Counted from the stretch's first letter, positions 24,793 to 34,183 are shown. The stretch is 58,331 nucleotides of DNA from Ga0077527 sp964486865 (GCA_964486865.1 CAZAOZ010000018.1:1-58331); one strand, 5' to 3'. The notes: generated by a model from the sequence alone, not told the origin. Numbers and translations: made by a program.

Positions 24793-26904
24793 TTACTGCA
24801 CCGGCGCTGCCTGCTGGGCTTCCCCGGCAGCCGCCTTCATCGACAGTCGCAGCCGGCCTTTCTCGTCGGCTTCGAGCACTTTGACGCGCACCGCCTGACC
24901 TTCCTTGAGGTGATCGGCCACGCTGTTGACGCGCTCATTGGCAATCTGCGAAATATGCAGCAATCCGTCACGGCCCGGCAGTACGCTGACGATCGCACCA
25001 AAGTCCAGCAGCTTGAGTACGGTGCCGTCGTAAATGCGCCCCACTTCGACGTCCGCAGTCAGTTCCGCGATGCGCTTGCGGGCATTCTCGCCGCCCTCGG
25101 ACGAAACGCAGGCAATGACTACCGTGCCATCGTCCTGAATGTCGATCGTGGTGCCGGTTTCCTCGGTAATCGCGCGGATGACCGCCCCGCCCTTGCCGAT
25201 GACGTCGCGGATTTTTTCAGGCTTGATTTTCATCGTGATCATGCGCGGCGCCCAGGCCGAGAGTTCGGTGCGCGGGGCGTCGATGGTGCTGCGCATTTTC
25301 TCGAGGATGTGCAGCCGGCCTTCGCGGGCCTGGACCAGCGCGGCATGCATGATTTCCTTGGTGATGCCGGTAATCTTGATGTCCATCTGCAGCGCGGTGA
25401 CGCCGGTTTCAGTGCCCGCCACCTTGAAGTCCATGTCGCCCAGGTGATCTTCGTCGCCCAGGATGTCGGACAGCACGGCAAAGCGGTTGCCTTCCTTGAT
25501 CAGGCCCATGGCGATACCAGCGACCTGCGCCTTCAGCGGCACGCCGGCATCCATCAGCGACAGACAGCCGCCGCACACTGACGCCATCGAGCTCGAACCG
25601 TTGGATTCGGTGATTTCGGAGACCACGCGGATTGAATAGGCAAACTCTTCCGCCGTCGGCAGCACGGCCATCAGCGCGCGCTTGGCCAGTCGGCCGTGAC
25701 CGATTTCGCGGCGCTTGGGCGAGCCGACGCGGCCGGTTTCACCGGTGGAATACGGCGGGAAGTTGTAATGCAGCATGAAGCGGTCGCGGTAGGTTCCCTG
25801 CAGCGCATCGACAATCTGTTCGTCGCGCGAGGTGCCCAGGGTGGCCACCACGATGGCCTGCGTTTCACCGCGGGTAAACAGCGCCGAGCCGTGGGCACGC
25901 GGCAACACGCCGGTGCGGATGGTGATCGGCCGCACGGTACGCGTATCACGACCGTCGATGCGCGGCTCGCCGTCGAGGATCTGATTGCGGACGATTTTCG
26001 CCTCCAGATTGCCGAGTTCGTTCTTGACGGCGTTGATCTGGTCGGGCGATGCATCAGCCGGCAGCAGCTCAGCGACGACTTTCGTGCTGATTTCCTTGAC
26101 GCGCACCGTGCGCGCCTGCTTCTGCCTGATCTGGTAGGCCTGGCGCAGATCAGCTTCCGCCAGTTGCGCGAGACGAGCAACCAGTTGTTCATCTTTTTGC
26201 GGCGGCGTCCAGTTCCATTCGGGCGCGCCGATTTCATCGACCATTTCGTTGATGGCACTGATCACCGTCTGCAGTTGTTCATGGCCAAAAACGACGGCGC
26301 CGAGCATCACATCTTCCGGCAACTGCTGCGCTTCCGACTCAACCATCAGCACCGCTTGCTGGGTGCCGGCAACGACCAGATCCAGTTGCGAAGTTTTGAG
26401 TTCGGTGGCTGTGGGATTGAGGATGTACTGGCCATCGGCATAGCCGACGCGCGCCGCGCCTATCGGGCCGTTAAACGGCATGCCGGACAGTGCCAGTGCT
26501 GCCGAAGCACCCACCATCGCGGGAATGTCCGAATCAATCTCGTTGTTCGATGACATCACGGTGGCAACAATCTGCACTTCGCTGTTATAGCCCTCGGGGA
26601 ACAGCGGGCGGATCGGCCGGTCAATCAGCCGGCAGGTCAGGATTTCCTTCTCCGACGGACGTCCTTCGCGACGGAAAAAACCGCCGGGAATCTTGCCGGC
26701 AGCATAAGTGCGTTCCTGGTAATCAACGGTCAGCGGGAAAAAATCCTGTCCCGGTTTGGCATTGCGCGCACCAACAACCGTCACCAGCACCACTGTTTCT
26801 TCCATGGTCACCAACACCGCGCCTGAGGCCTGCCGCGCAATTTCGCCAGTCTCCAGCGTCAGCTGGTGGCGTCCCCACATCAACGTTTTCTTTACCGGGT
26901 TCAA
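24793..26904 (-). CDS. pnp: Polynucleotide phosphorylase
   Basis: A 703-residue 3'-5' phosphorolytic exoribonuclease. It has two RNase PH domains (FFRREGRPSEKEILTCRLID in the first, GSSSMASVCGG in the second), a KH domain (VIGKGGAVIRAITEETGT, about residue 565) and an S1 domain near residues 620-690. The start is TTG, with AAGGAAA 9 nt upstream; no ATG fits. It is last in the rimP-to-pnp gene series, and a terminator separates it from rpsO, as in E. coli. Confidence 0.97.
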   Translation of the reverse strand: MNPVKKTLMWGRHQLTLETGEIARQASGAVLVTMEETVVLVTVVGARNAKPGQDFFPLTVDYQERTYAAGKIPGGFFRREGRPSEKEILTCRLIDRPIRPLFPEGYNSEVQIVATVMSSNNEIDSDIPAMVGASAALALSGMPFNGPIGAARVGYADGQYILNPTATELKTSQLDLVVAGTQQAVLMVESEAQQLPEDVMLGAVVFGHEQLQTVISAINEMVDEIGAPEWNWTPPQKDEQLVARLAQLAEADLRQAYQIRQKQARTVRVKEISTKVVAELLPADASPDQINAVKNELGNLEAKIVRNQILDGEPRIDGRDTRTVRPITIRTGVLPRAHGSALFTRGETQAIVVATLGTSRDEQIVDALQGTYRDRFMLHYNFPPYSTGETGRVGSPKRREIGHGRLAKRALMAVLPTAEEFAYSIRVVSEITESNGSSSMASVCGGCLSLMDAGVPLKAQVAGIAMGLIKEGNRFAVLSDILGDEDHLGDMDFKVAGTETGVTALQMDIKITGITKEIMHAALVQAREGRLHILEKMRSTIDAPRTELSAWAPRMITMKIKPEKIRDVIGKGGAVIRAITEETGTTIDIQDDGTVVIACVSSEGGENARKRIAELTADVEVGRIYDGTVLKLLDFGAIVSVLPGRDGLLHISQIANERVNSVADHLKEGQAVRVKVLEADEKGRLRLSMKAAAGEAQQAAPVQ

Positions 26905-26921
26905 AGTGATTTTCCTTTTCT

Positions 26922-26952
26922 CAAAAACAAAAAAGACCGCACATGCGGTCTT
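26922..26952 (-). terminator. Terminator between rpsO and pnp
   Basis: Minus strand AAGACCGC-atgt-GCGGTCTT followed by TTTTGTTTTT. It parallels the E. coli rpsO terminator that attenuates read-through into pnp. Confidence 0.85.
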
Positions 26953-27068
26953 CCTGAGGATGCATCCCGATCAGGCGCCGACACCTTCCAGCATCGAATC
27001 CTGATGCGGGCGTCGCGCAAAACGGGCACAACCGCTGACTTTGCCCGTCCGCATGACGCTTACCTCCA

Positions 27069-27338
27069 TTACTTGCGCAGGCCCAGACGCTCGATGAGCG
27101 TCCTGTAATGCTCGACCTTGGTCCGTTTCAGGTAGTCGAGCAGCTTGCGCCGCGTGCTGACCATGCGCAGCAACCCGCGGCGCGAATGGTGATCCTTGAC
27201 GTGCGCCTTGAAGTGTTCGGTCAAGTCCGTGATGCGCGCAGTCAGCAGCGCCACCTGGACTTCGGGCGAGCCCGTGTCGCTCTTGGCACGCTGGAAATCC
27301 TGCAGCACCTTTGCCTTCTGGGCAGTGGTTACAGCCAT
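27069..27338 (-). CDS. rpsO: 30S ribosomal protein S15
   Basis: An 89-residue S15 of standard length and sequence: DTGSPEVQVALLTARITDLT, then HFKAHVKDHHSRRGLLRMVS and RRKLLDYLK. It binds the 16S rRNA central domain early in assembly. It lies 31 bp downstream of truB and upstream of pnp in the usual order. Confidence 0.98.
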   Translation of the reverse strand: MAVTTAQKAKVLQDFQRAKSDTGSPEVQVALLTARITDLTEHFKAHVKDHHSRRGLLRMVSTRRKLLDYLKRTKVEHYRTLIERLGLRK

Positions 27339-27369
27339 GTTTCAATCTCCGCCGAAAAATCGCAGCATT

Positions 27370-28317
27370 TTAACCTGTAACAGCCGGATTGCTCAAGCCA
27401 TTTGGACTATCCGCTGCAGCGGGCTGTCCGACCAGCCTTTGGGCATGCAACGCGGCAGCACTGTTCTCGCCGATGCCCAGAAACTCCCCTGCAGAGCCAT
27501 ACAATCGATACAGGCCGGGCGCTGCCGGTGCCGCGGCCACCTGCTGGCCCTGGACCAGCCGCAACGCCGCTGCAGCGTCCAGGTCGAGACGAGGCAAACT
27601 GTCGGCAAAGGCGTCCATGGGCAGCAGACGGGCCATTCGTTCAGCCGGCGGCAGCGCTTCCAGATCATCCAGGGATACTGCCGCCGCCAGGTTGAATCCG
27701 CCGGCGGCCTCACGGGTCAGCGCAACCAGGTGCGCGCCACAGCCCAATGCAGCGCCGATGTCCTCAGCCAGCACCCGGATATAAGTGCCTTTGCTGCACG
27801 CTACGCGCACCATTAAAAATAATTCATTAAAATCAACTAGTTGAATTGAATTTATGGAAATTGCCCTAACCTTGCGCTCCACGGTCACGCCCTCACGGGC
27901 ATAGGCATACAGCGGCTTGCCGGCGACTTTGAGCGCGGAATGCATGGGGGGCATCTGCATCTGTTCACCGACAAAGCGCGCCAGCACGGCGGGGAGGTCT
28001 GCGGCAGACAGGGCAACGGGTTGTTGCCGGATCATTTCGCCTTCGGCATCCCCGGTGGTCGTGGTCATGCCCAGGCGGAGCGTGGCCAGATACTGCTTGT
28101 CCGCATCGAGCAGAAACCGGGAAAATTTCGTGGCTTCGCCGAGGCCGACCGGCAGCAGTCCGTCGGCCATCGGATCCAGGGTCCCGGTATGGCCTGCCTT
28201 GCGTGCGCTGTAGAAGCGCTTGACCCGGGCCACCGCCTGTTGCGAGGTCAGTCCGCGCGGCTTGTTCAACAGCAACACGCCGTCAACAACCCGGCGCTGC
28301 GCTGCAGCGGTATTCAC
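27370..28317 (-). CDS. truB: tRNA pseudouridine(55) synthase
   Basis: A 315-residue TruB making the T-loop pseudouridine. The catalytic motif GHTGTLDPMADGLLP holds the nucleophile Asp, and CSKGTYIRVLAEDIG and the C-terminal PUA-like part are present. The start is GTG, overlapping the rbfA stop as GTGA. The segment 27811-27870 is strongly AT-rich compared with the rest of the gene and encodes RAISINSIQLVDFNELFLMV. The family alignment I recall has the same length here, so the frame is not disrupted. Confidence 0.95.
   Translation of the reverse strand: MNTAAAQRRVVDGVLLLNKPRGLTSQQAVARVKRFYSARKAGHTGTLDPMADGLLPVGLGEATKFSRFLLDADKQYLATLRLGMTTTTGDAEGEMIRQQPVALSAADLPAVLARFVGEQMQMPPMHSALKVAGKPLYAYAREGVTVERKVRAISINSIQLVDFNELFLMVRVACSKGTYIRVLAEDIGAALGCGAHLVALTREAAGGFNLAAAVSLDDLEALPPAERMARLLPMDAFADSLPRLDLDAAAALRLVQGQQVAAAPAAPGLYRLYGSAGEFLGIGENSAAALHAQRLVGQPAAADSPNGLSNPAVTG
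27831..27843 (+). repeat. Dispersed AT-rich motif, copy 5 (inside truB)
   Basis: AATCAACTAGTTG within an AT-rich patch of the truB coding sequence. It fits the IHF consensus exactly. Confidence 0.55.
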
Positions 28318-28688
28318 GGCGTCTTGTCGCCCTGCGGATGACTGGCTACGGCTTCGTCGATCAGTTTCGACAGCCGCACGCCGCGCTCAACCGATACGTC
28401 GTAGTCGAAATGCAACTGGGGTACCGTGCGCAGCTTGAGACGCCGGGCCAGCATGCTGCGCATGAAACCCGTGGCATGGTTCAGCGCGCGTAACGCGGCC
28501 TCCTGCTGCACCGGCTCCCCCAGCGTGGTGAAGAACACCTTGGCGTGCTCATTGTCCTGCGTCACGTCAACGCCGGTGAGGGTAATCAGCCCGACACGCG
28601 GATCCTTGATCTCGAGCCGGATGATCTCCGACAGTTCGCGCTGGATCTGGTCGGCGATGCGCTGGCTGCGGTGATAATCTTTAGCCAT
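28314..28688 (-). CDS. rbfA: Ribosome-binding factor A
   Basis: A 124-residue KH-like 30S maturation factor. RSQRIADQIQRELSEIIRLE, IKDPRVGLITLTGVDVTQDN and the closing LHFDYDVSVERGVRLSKLID are family blocks. The ATG at 28688 starts the conserved domain. It sits 49 bp after infB and overlaps truB by 4 bp. Confidence 0.96.
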   Translation of the reverse strand: MAKDYHRSQRIADQIQRELSEIIRLEIKDPRVGLITLTGVDVTQDNEHAKVFFTTLGEPVQQEAALRALNHATGFMRSMLARRLKLRTVPQLHFDYDVSVERGVRLSKLIDEAVASHPQGDKTP

Positions 28689-28737
28689 GTTGCAGGGATC
28701 GGCAACGCAAGCGCGGACGGTCTCGTCCGCGGCAGCG

Positions 28738-31275
28738 TTACAGGGTCCTCGCCACCTCGACGACCTCGAACACCTCAAGCTGGTCGCCTTCCTTGATGTC
28801 GTTGAAGTTTTTCAGCGACAGTCCGCACTCGAATCCGGCCTTGACCTCGCGTGCATCGTCCTTGAAGCGTTTCAGCGAATCCAGTTCGCCTTCGTGAATC
28901 ACCACGCTGTCTCTCAGCAAACGCACCTTGGAATTCCGGCGGATCGCGCCCTCGAGCACATAACAACCGGCGACCGCACCGACTTTGGAAATGCGGAATA
29001 CCTGCCGTATTTCCACCAGGCCCACGGAACTTTCCTTGCGCTCCGGCGACAACATGCCGGTGAGCGCCGCCTTGATTTCATCGACAGCGTCGTAAATGAT
29101 GTTGTAGTAGCGGATATCGACGCCGTTGCCTTCGGCGAGCTTGCGCGCCATGCCGTCGGCGCGGGCATTGAAACCGATGACCACCGCTTTCGAAGCCAGC
29201 GCGAGGTTGATATCGGACTCGGTAATGCCGCCCACTGCCGCATGCACGATGTTGACCTTCACCTCGTCGGTCGAGAGCTTGCTGAGCGCGTGCGCCAGCC
29301 CCTCGTACGAACCCTGCACATCGGACTTGATGATCAGCGACAGCGTTTTGACTTCGCCCTCGCCCATTTGTCCGAACATGTTTTCGAGCTTGGTCGCATG
29401 CTGCTTAGCCAGTTTCACGTCGCGGTATTTGCCCTGGCGGAACAGTGCGATTTCCCGCGCTTTGCGTTCATCGCCCAGCACCATGACTTCGGCGCCTGCG
29501 GCCGGCACATCGGACAGGCCGAGAATTTCCACCGGAATTGAAGGACCCGCCGATTCAATGGTTTTGCCGGTTTCGTCGAGAAGCGCGCGAACGCGCCCGA
29601 ATACCGCACCGGCAAGCACGATATCGCCGCGCTTCAAGGTACCGGACTGCACCAGCATCGTGGCCACCGGACCGCGTCCCTTGTCGAGGCGCGATTCGAC
29701 CACGATACCCTTGGCCGGCGCGTCGATCGGCGCTTTCAGTTCCAGCACCTCGGCCTGCAGCAGTATGCGTTCCAGCAGGCTGTCAACGCCCTGGCCGGTC
29801 TTGGCAGATACCTCGACGAACATCGTATCGCCGCCCCAGTCTTCCGGCACGACTCCCTGGGAGGACAGATCCTGCTTGACCCGCTCCGGATTGGCTTCCG
29901 GTTTGTCGATCTTGTTCAGCGCCACGATGATCGGCACATTGGCGGCCTTGGCATGATGGATCGCTTCCGCGGTCTGCGGCATCACGCCGTCGTCCGCAGC
30001 CACAACCAGGATGACCAGATCGGTGACCTTGGCGCCGCGCGCCCGCATGGCCGTGAAAGCCTCATGGCCCGGCGTATCAAGAAAAGTGATCATGCCGCGG
30101 GGCGTTTCAACGTGGTAGGCGCCGATGTGTTGCGTAATGCCGCCCGCCTCGCCGCTGGCCACGCGGGTGCGGCGGATGTAATCGAGCAGCGAAGTCTTGC
30201 CGTGGTCCACGTGACCCATCACGGTGACCACTGGCGCGCGCGACTCCGTCCGCACTTCACCGGACGCAGCGCTGTCAGCAAGGAAAGCGTCGGGTTCGTC
30301 CAGTTTCGCGCGCTTGGCGATATGCCCCATTTCCTCGACCAGAATGATCGCCGAGTCCTGATCGAGAACCTGGTTGATGGTGGCCATCGTGCCGAGTTTC
30401 ATCAATGCCTTGATGACTTCGGCAGCCTTGACCGACATCTTGTGCGCCAGGTCGGCCACGGTAATGGTTTCCGGCACGAGAACTTCGCGCACCAACGGCT
30501 CGGTCGGCGCGGTAAACCCGTGCTGCTGATCATCATCCTGCTTGTGCGTAGTGCGATGCACCTTGCGTTCGCGCCAGCCCAGACCGCCTGAAGCATCGCC
30601 CCGCGTCTTGATGCTGCGCTTGCGGGCTGTCGGATCCTGCCATACCACCTGCTTGGCGGGTTTCTTGGCGCCCTTCTTGGCTTTGCCGGTGGCATCACCG
30701 GGCGACACCGCGGGCTTGTGTATCGTGCCTTCGACAACTGCGGCCTCCGCACTCGGCGCCGCTGCGGGTGCGGGCGCCTCGGCGGCCCGTTCCGGAGCGG
30801 CTTCTTCGACAACCTGACTCTTTTTGCGTTTGTCCTGCTTTTTTGCCGCATCATCGGCCTGCCGCGCAGCAAGCACGGCATGCTGTTTGGCTTCCGCTGC
30901 ACGGGCAGCGATCTCGGCGGCATCGATCAGCGGTTTCGGCGGCGCCTCTTCGACTTTTTCCGGTTCAACCGCGTCACGCTTGATCAATACGCGCTTCTTG
31001 CGCACTTCCACCTGTATCGTGCGCGCCTTGCCGGTCGTCGCATCGGATTTCTTGATTTCGGTGGTCTGCCGGCGCGTCAGCGTGATCTTCTGCTTGGCTT
31101 CCTTGCCGCCGTGGGATTCGCGCAAATGGTCCAGCAGCTGGGTTTTGTCTTTTTCGGTCAGCGCCGCATCTTCAGTGAGTGCTTTTTTGACGCCGGCTGC
31201 GCGCAACTGCTCCAGGAGCAGTTCCGGCTGGACGCCGAGCTCCTTGGCAAATTCTTTGACTTTAATCTGGGCCAT
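28738..31275 (-). CDS. infB: Translation initiation factor IF-2
   Basis: An 845-residue GTPase that places fMet-tRNA on the 30S subunit. It has the IF2 N-terminal domain (MAQIKVKEFAKELGV), a long charged Ala/Lys-rich linker, a second IF2_N-like segment around ITVADLAHKMSVKAAEV, then the G domain with GHVDHGKTSLLD, DTPGHEAF and NKIDKPEA, and domains II-IV to the end. The ATG at 31275 is the canonical start. Confidence 0.98.
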   Translation of the reverse strand: MAQIKVKEFAKELGVQPELLLEQLRAAGVKKALTEDAALTEKDKTQLLDHLRESHGGKEAKQKITLTRRQTTEIKKSDATTGKARTIQVEVRKKRVLIKRDAVEPEKVEEAPPKPLIDAAEIAARAAEAKQHAVLAARQADDAAKKQDKRKKSQVVEEAAPERAAEAPAPAAAPSAEAAVVEGTIHKPAVSPGDATGKAKKGAKKPAKQVVWQDPTARKRSIKTRGDASGGLGWRERKVHRTTHKQDDDQQHGFTAPTEPLVREVLVPETITVADLAHKMSVKAAEVIKALMKLGTMATINQVLDQDSAIILVEEMGHIAKRAKLDEPDAFLADSAASGEVRTESRAPVVTVMGHVDHGKTSLLDYIRRTRVASGEAGGITQHIGAYHVETPRGMITFLDTPGHEAFTAMRARGAKVTDLVILVVAADDGVMPQTAEAIHHAKAANVPIIVALNKIDKPEANPERVKQDLSSQGVVPEDWGGDTMFVEVSAKTGQGVDSLLERILLQAEVLELKAPIDAPAKGIVVESRLDKGRGPVATMLVQSGTLKRGDIVLAGAVFGRVRALLDETGKTIESAGPSIPVEILGLSDVPAAGAEVMVLGDERKAREIALFRQGKYRDVKLAKQHATKLENMFGQMGEGEVKTLSLIIKSDVQGSYEGLAHALSKLSTDEVKVNIVHAAVGGITESDINLALASKAVVIGFNARADGMARKLAEGNGVDIRYYNIIYDAVDEIKAALTGMLSPERKESSVGLVEIRQVFRISKVGAVAGCYVLEGAIRRNSKVRLLRDSVVIHEGELDSLKRFKDDAREVKAGFECGLSLKNFNDIKEGDQLEVFEVVEVARTL

Positions 31276-31294
31276 GCGGATTGGTTTCGGTCTT

Positions 31295-32779
31295 TCAGGC
31301 GTTGGATTCAGCAAACCATGGGGCACGTGCAGCCATGATCAGTACCTTGGCGCGTTCGGCATCGATGTTGGTCAGTTCCACCAGATCGTCCGTGGCGTAA
31401 TCAGCGAGATCTTCCTGCGTGGCGATGCCTTTCGAGGCCAGCAGCCGCGCAGTGTCGTTATCCATGCCCTCGACCTTCATCAGGTCCTCGATGTCGTGCT
31501 CGACTTTTTCCTCGCTGGCAATGGCCTGCGTCAGCAGCGCATTGCGGGCACGACTGCGCAGTTCGGTAACCGTGGCTTCGTCAAACGCCTCGATTTCGAG
31601 CATTTCATTGAGCGGCACATAAGCCACTTCTTCGAGCGTGGTGAATCCTTCCTGCACCAGGATGTCGGCGACTTCCGCGTCAACATCCAGCTTTTCCATG
31701 AATTCGACGCGCGTGTGTGAGGTTTCCTCTTCGGTTTTTTTCTTCGCATCGACTTCGGTCATCAGGTTCAGTTCCCAGCCGGTCAGCTCTCCGGCGAGCC
31801 GCACATTCTGGCCGTTACGGCCAATGGCCTGGGCGAGATTTTCCTCATCGACGACGATGTCCATGCTGTGTTTTTCTTCATCAACGACGATGCTGGTCAC
31901 TTCCGCCGGGGCCAGCGCATTGATCACGAATTGCGCGGGATCCGGATTCCACAGCACGATATCGACGCGTTCCTGCGCGAGTTCTGCAGTCACCGCCTGC
32001 ACGCGCGAACCGCGCATGCCGACGCAGGTGCCGATCGGGTCAATGCGGGCGTCCTTGGAATGCACGGCAATTTTCGCCCGCGAGCCGGGATCGCGCGCGG
32101 CACCCTTGATCTCGAGCAGGCCTTCCTCGATCTCCGGCACCTCGAGTTCGAACAGCCGGGCAATGAATTCCGGCGCCGTGCGCGACAGTATCAGGTGCGG
32201 ACCGCGCGCCATGCGATCCACTTTCCAGACATAGGCGCGCACCCGGTCGCCGAGACGCAGGTTTTCCTTGGGGATCATCTGGTCGCGCGGCAGCATGGCT
32301 TCAAGGCGCCCGGATTCCACAATGGCGTTGCCGCGTTCCATGCGCTTGATGACGCCGGTGACGAGGTGTTCCTTGCGGGCAAGAAAGTCATTCAGTATCT
32401 GCTCGCGTTCGGCATCACGGATTTTCTGCACAATGACCTGCTTGGCGGTCTGCGCACCGATACGGCCGACATCCATGCCGTCCAGCGGCTCTTCAATGAA
32501 ATCGCCCAGCTGGGATTCGGGATCCTCTTCCTGCGCCTCGTGCAGCTTGTATTGCCGCGACGGCACTTCAATTTCCTCGTTCTTCACCACTTCCCAGCGG
32601 CGGAAAAATGAAAACTCGCCGGTGGCGCGATCGACCGAGGCGCGCACATCGACATCCTCGGTGAATTTTTTCTTGGCGGCCGAAGCCAGGGCGAGTTCGA
32701 GCGCGCCGAACACAATTTCCTTGTCGACGTTTTTTTCGCGCGCCAGCGCATCCACCAGCAACAGAATTTCCCGACCCAT
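31295..32779 (-). CDS. nusA: Transcription termination/antitermination factor NusA
   Basis: A 494-residue NusA. It has the N-terminal RNAP-binding domain, an S1 domain (about 135-200), KH1/KH2 (PIGTCVGMRGSRVQAV; IGRNGQNVRLA), and two C-terminal acidic repeats (about 365-490), an arrangement typical of Beta/Gammaproteobacteria. It lies 13 bp after rimP and 19 bp before infB. The leader upstream of rimP carries two hairpins that could serve autoregulation. Confidence 0.98.
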   Translation of the reverse strand: MGREILLLVDALAREKNVDKEIVFGALELALASAAKKKFTEDVDVRASVDRATGEFSFFRRWEVVKNEEIEVPSRQYKLHEAQEEDPESQLGDFIEEPLDGMDVGRIGAQTAKQVIVQKIRDAEREQILNDFLARKEHLVTGVIKRMERGNAIVESGRLEAMLPRDQMIPKENLRLGDRVRAYVWKVDRMARGPHLILSRTAPEFIARLFELEVPEIEEGLLEIKGAARDPGSRAKIAVHSKDARIDPIGTCVGMRGSRVQAVTAELAQERVDIVLWNPDPAQFVINALAPAEVTSIVVDEEKHSMDIVVDEENLAQAIGRNGQNVRLAGELTGWELNLMTEVDAKKKTEEETSHTRVEFMEKLDVDAEVADILVQEGFTTLEEVAYVPLNEMLEIEAFDEATVTELRSRARNALLTQAIASEEKVEHDIEDLMKVEGMDNDTARLLASKGIATQEDLADYATDDLVELTNIDAERAKVLIMAARAPWFAESNA

Positions 32780-32792
32780 TTCCGTCTCCCGC

Positions 32793-33221
32793 TCAAAGCG
32801 CCGGCATCAGCCGCGCCTTATCCACATTACCCAGGTCCAGTGACAGCACACGGCCATCGACTTCCAGACCCACTTTGCCTGCTTCGGCAGTGCACAGCAC
32901 GCCGACAAAATTACGTTGTCCTTCCAGCGGCACCCGCAGCTTCAAGCGTGCCTTCTGTCCGGCGAAACGCGCGAAATCACGCGCGGTCCGCAACGGCCGG
33001 TCCAGCCCCGGCGAGGACACTTCCAGCCGGTCATAACTCACGTTTTCAACCGCCAGCAACCGGCTCAGGTGATTGCTGACCAGAGCGCAGTCTTCCACAT
33101 TGATGCCGCCGGGCTTGTCGATAAACACGCGCAACAGCGCACCGCGGGTGGAACGTTCCAACTCCACCAGCTCGTAGCCGAGTCCGGCCAGCGTGTTATC
33201 CAGCAAACCCTGTAAATCCAT
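32793..33221 (-). CDS. rimP: Ribosome maturation factor RimP
   Basis: A 142-residue RimP for 30S assembly: GYELVELERSTRGALLRVFI, GINVEDCALVSNHLSRLL and YDRLEVSSPGLDRPLRT are diagnostic. It is the first gene of the minus-strand rimP-nusA-infB-rbfA-truB-rpsO-pnp series. The ATG at 33221 fits the domain; a longer reading frame upstream enters the leader hairpin and is rejected. Confidence 0.95.
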   Translation of the reverse strand: MDLQGLLDNTLAGLGYELVELERSTRGALLRVFIDKPGGINVEDCALVSNHLSRLLAVENVSYDRLEVSSPGLDRPLRTARDFARFAGQKARLKLRVPLEGQRNFVGVLCTAEAGKVGLEVDGRVLSLDLGNVDKARLMPAL

Positions 33222-33244
33222 GCTTATCAAGCACTTCCAAAAAC

Positions 33245-33334
33245 ATGACAACCTCGTCAGAGGCGTGTTTTTGTCATGATTTATGCAATTCCCAACAATC
33301 AGCGCCACAAACAAAAAATGGGCGAGACGCCCAT
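33245..33334 (-). promoter_or_regulatory. Leader hairpins upstream of rimP-nusA
   Basis: Reading the minus strand, the first hairpin is ATGGGCG-tct-CGCCCAT followed by TTTTTTG (33334-33312), a textbook intrinsic terminator. About 35 nt further on is a second nested hairpin, ATGACAA ... CCTC-tgac-GAGG-TTGTCAT, followed by GTTTTTGG (33277-33238). Both lie between lexA and the rimP start with no minus-strand gene upstream, so they fit transcription attenuation of the nusA operon. Confidence 0.6.
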
Positions 33335-33447
33335 CGTGTGCCGCCCAATCTGTTTCGAAGAACTTCCAAGTATAGCAAGAAAATCAAGCACATTCAATCA
33401 GACTGCATTCCCTCCGCATCGCCATCGGGACCTTAAAACTCAAATTA

Positions 33448-33460
33448 AATCAAATAGTTG
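33448..33460 (+). repeat. Dispersed AT-rich motif, copy 6
   Basis: AATCAAATAGTTG preceded by CAAATT, in the rimP/lexA divergent region. It fits the IHF consensus exactly. Confidence 0.5.
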
Positions 33461-33505
33461 GCAAATACCCCCCCTTGCCTCACCGGATTTGCGCAAAGAC
33501 GCGGC

Positions 33506-33538
33506 TTGCATTTGTCCGACTGCTGTATATAATTACAG
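33506..33538 (+). promoter_or_regulatory. lexA promoter with SOS box
   Basis: CTGTATATAATTACAG at 33523-33538 is a perfect CTGT-N8-ACAG LexA box ending 2 bp before the lexA ATG. It contains TATAAT (33528-33533), with TTGCAT (33506-33511) 16 bp upstream, so LexA binding would block its own promoter. The predicted start is at or next to the ATG. Confidence 0.88.
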
Positions 33539-33540
33539 TC

Positions 33541-34173
33541 ATGAACGACGAAAACCTGCACGAAAACCAGAAACCGCTGACCCCGCGCCAGATGGAGATT
33601 CTGCGGTTGATCGAAAATCACGTCGAAGAATCGGGCTTTCCGCCCACGCGTGCCGAAATCTGCACCGCCATGGGCTTCAGTTCTCCCAACGCCGCCGAGA
33701 CCCATCTGCGCGCGCTGGAGCGCAAAGGCGTGATCGAAATGGCCTCCGGCTCTTCCCGCGGCATCCGCCTGATGCAACAGCAATTCAGCCTGCCCGTCAT
33801 CGGCCGGGTCGCGGCCGGCAGCCCGATGCTCGCCGAGCAGAACGTCGAGCAGCGTTATCGCATCGACCCGGCGCTGTTCCAGCCCGCGGCTGATTACCTG
33901 CTCAGGGTCCGCGGCATGAGCATGCGCGATGCCGGCATCCTTGAAGGCGATTTGCTGGCAGTGCACCGTACCACGCAATTCCGCTCGGGACAGATCGTTG
34001 TGGCGCGCCTGCATGATGAAGTCACGGTAAAACGCATCCAGCGCAGCCGCAATACGGTAGAACTGATTGCGGAAAATCCGGATTTCAAACCCATCATCGT
34101 TGATCTGAAACGCGACCCTCTGGAAATCGAAGGCATCGCAGTCGGCGTCATCCGCAACGGCAAATGGTCGTAA
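33541..34173 (+). CDS. lexA: SOS repressor LexA
   Basis: A 210-residue repressor-protease. It has an N-terminal winged HTH (PPTRAEICTAMGFSSPNAAE, about 34-53), a self-cleavage site Ala92-Gly93 (VAAGSP), catalytic Ser127 (GMSM) and Lys164 (VTVKR). The ATG has no Shine-Dalgarno and lies 2 bp after the SOS box, so the message may be leaderless. It is followed 10 bp later by imuA, which would share the SOS control. Confidence 0.97.
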   Translation: MNDENLHENQKPLTPRQMEILRLIENHVEESGFPPTRAEICTAMGFSSPNAAETHLRALERKGVIEMASGSSRGIRLMQQQFSLPVIGRVAAGSPMLAEQNVEQRYRIDPALFQPAADYLLRVRGMSMRDAGILEGDLLAVHRTTQFRSGQIVVARLHDEVTVKRIQRSRNTVELIAENPDFKPIIVDLKRDPLEIEGIAVGVIRNGKWS

Positions 34174-34183
34174 GCACTGTTAC

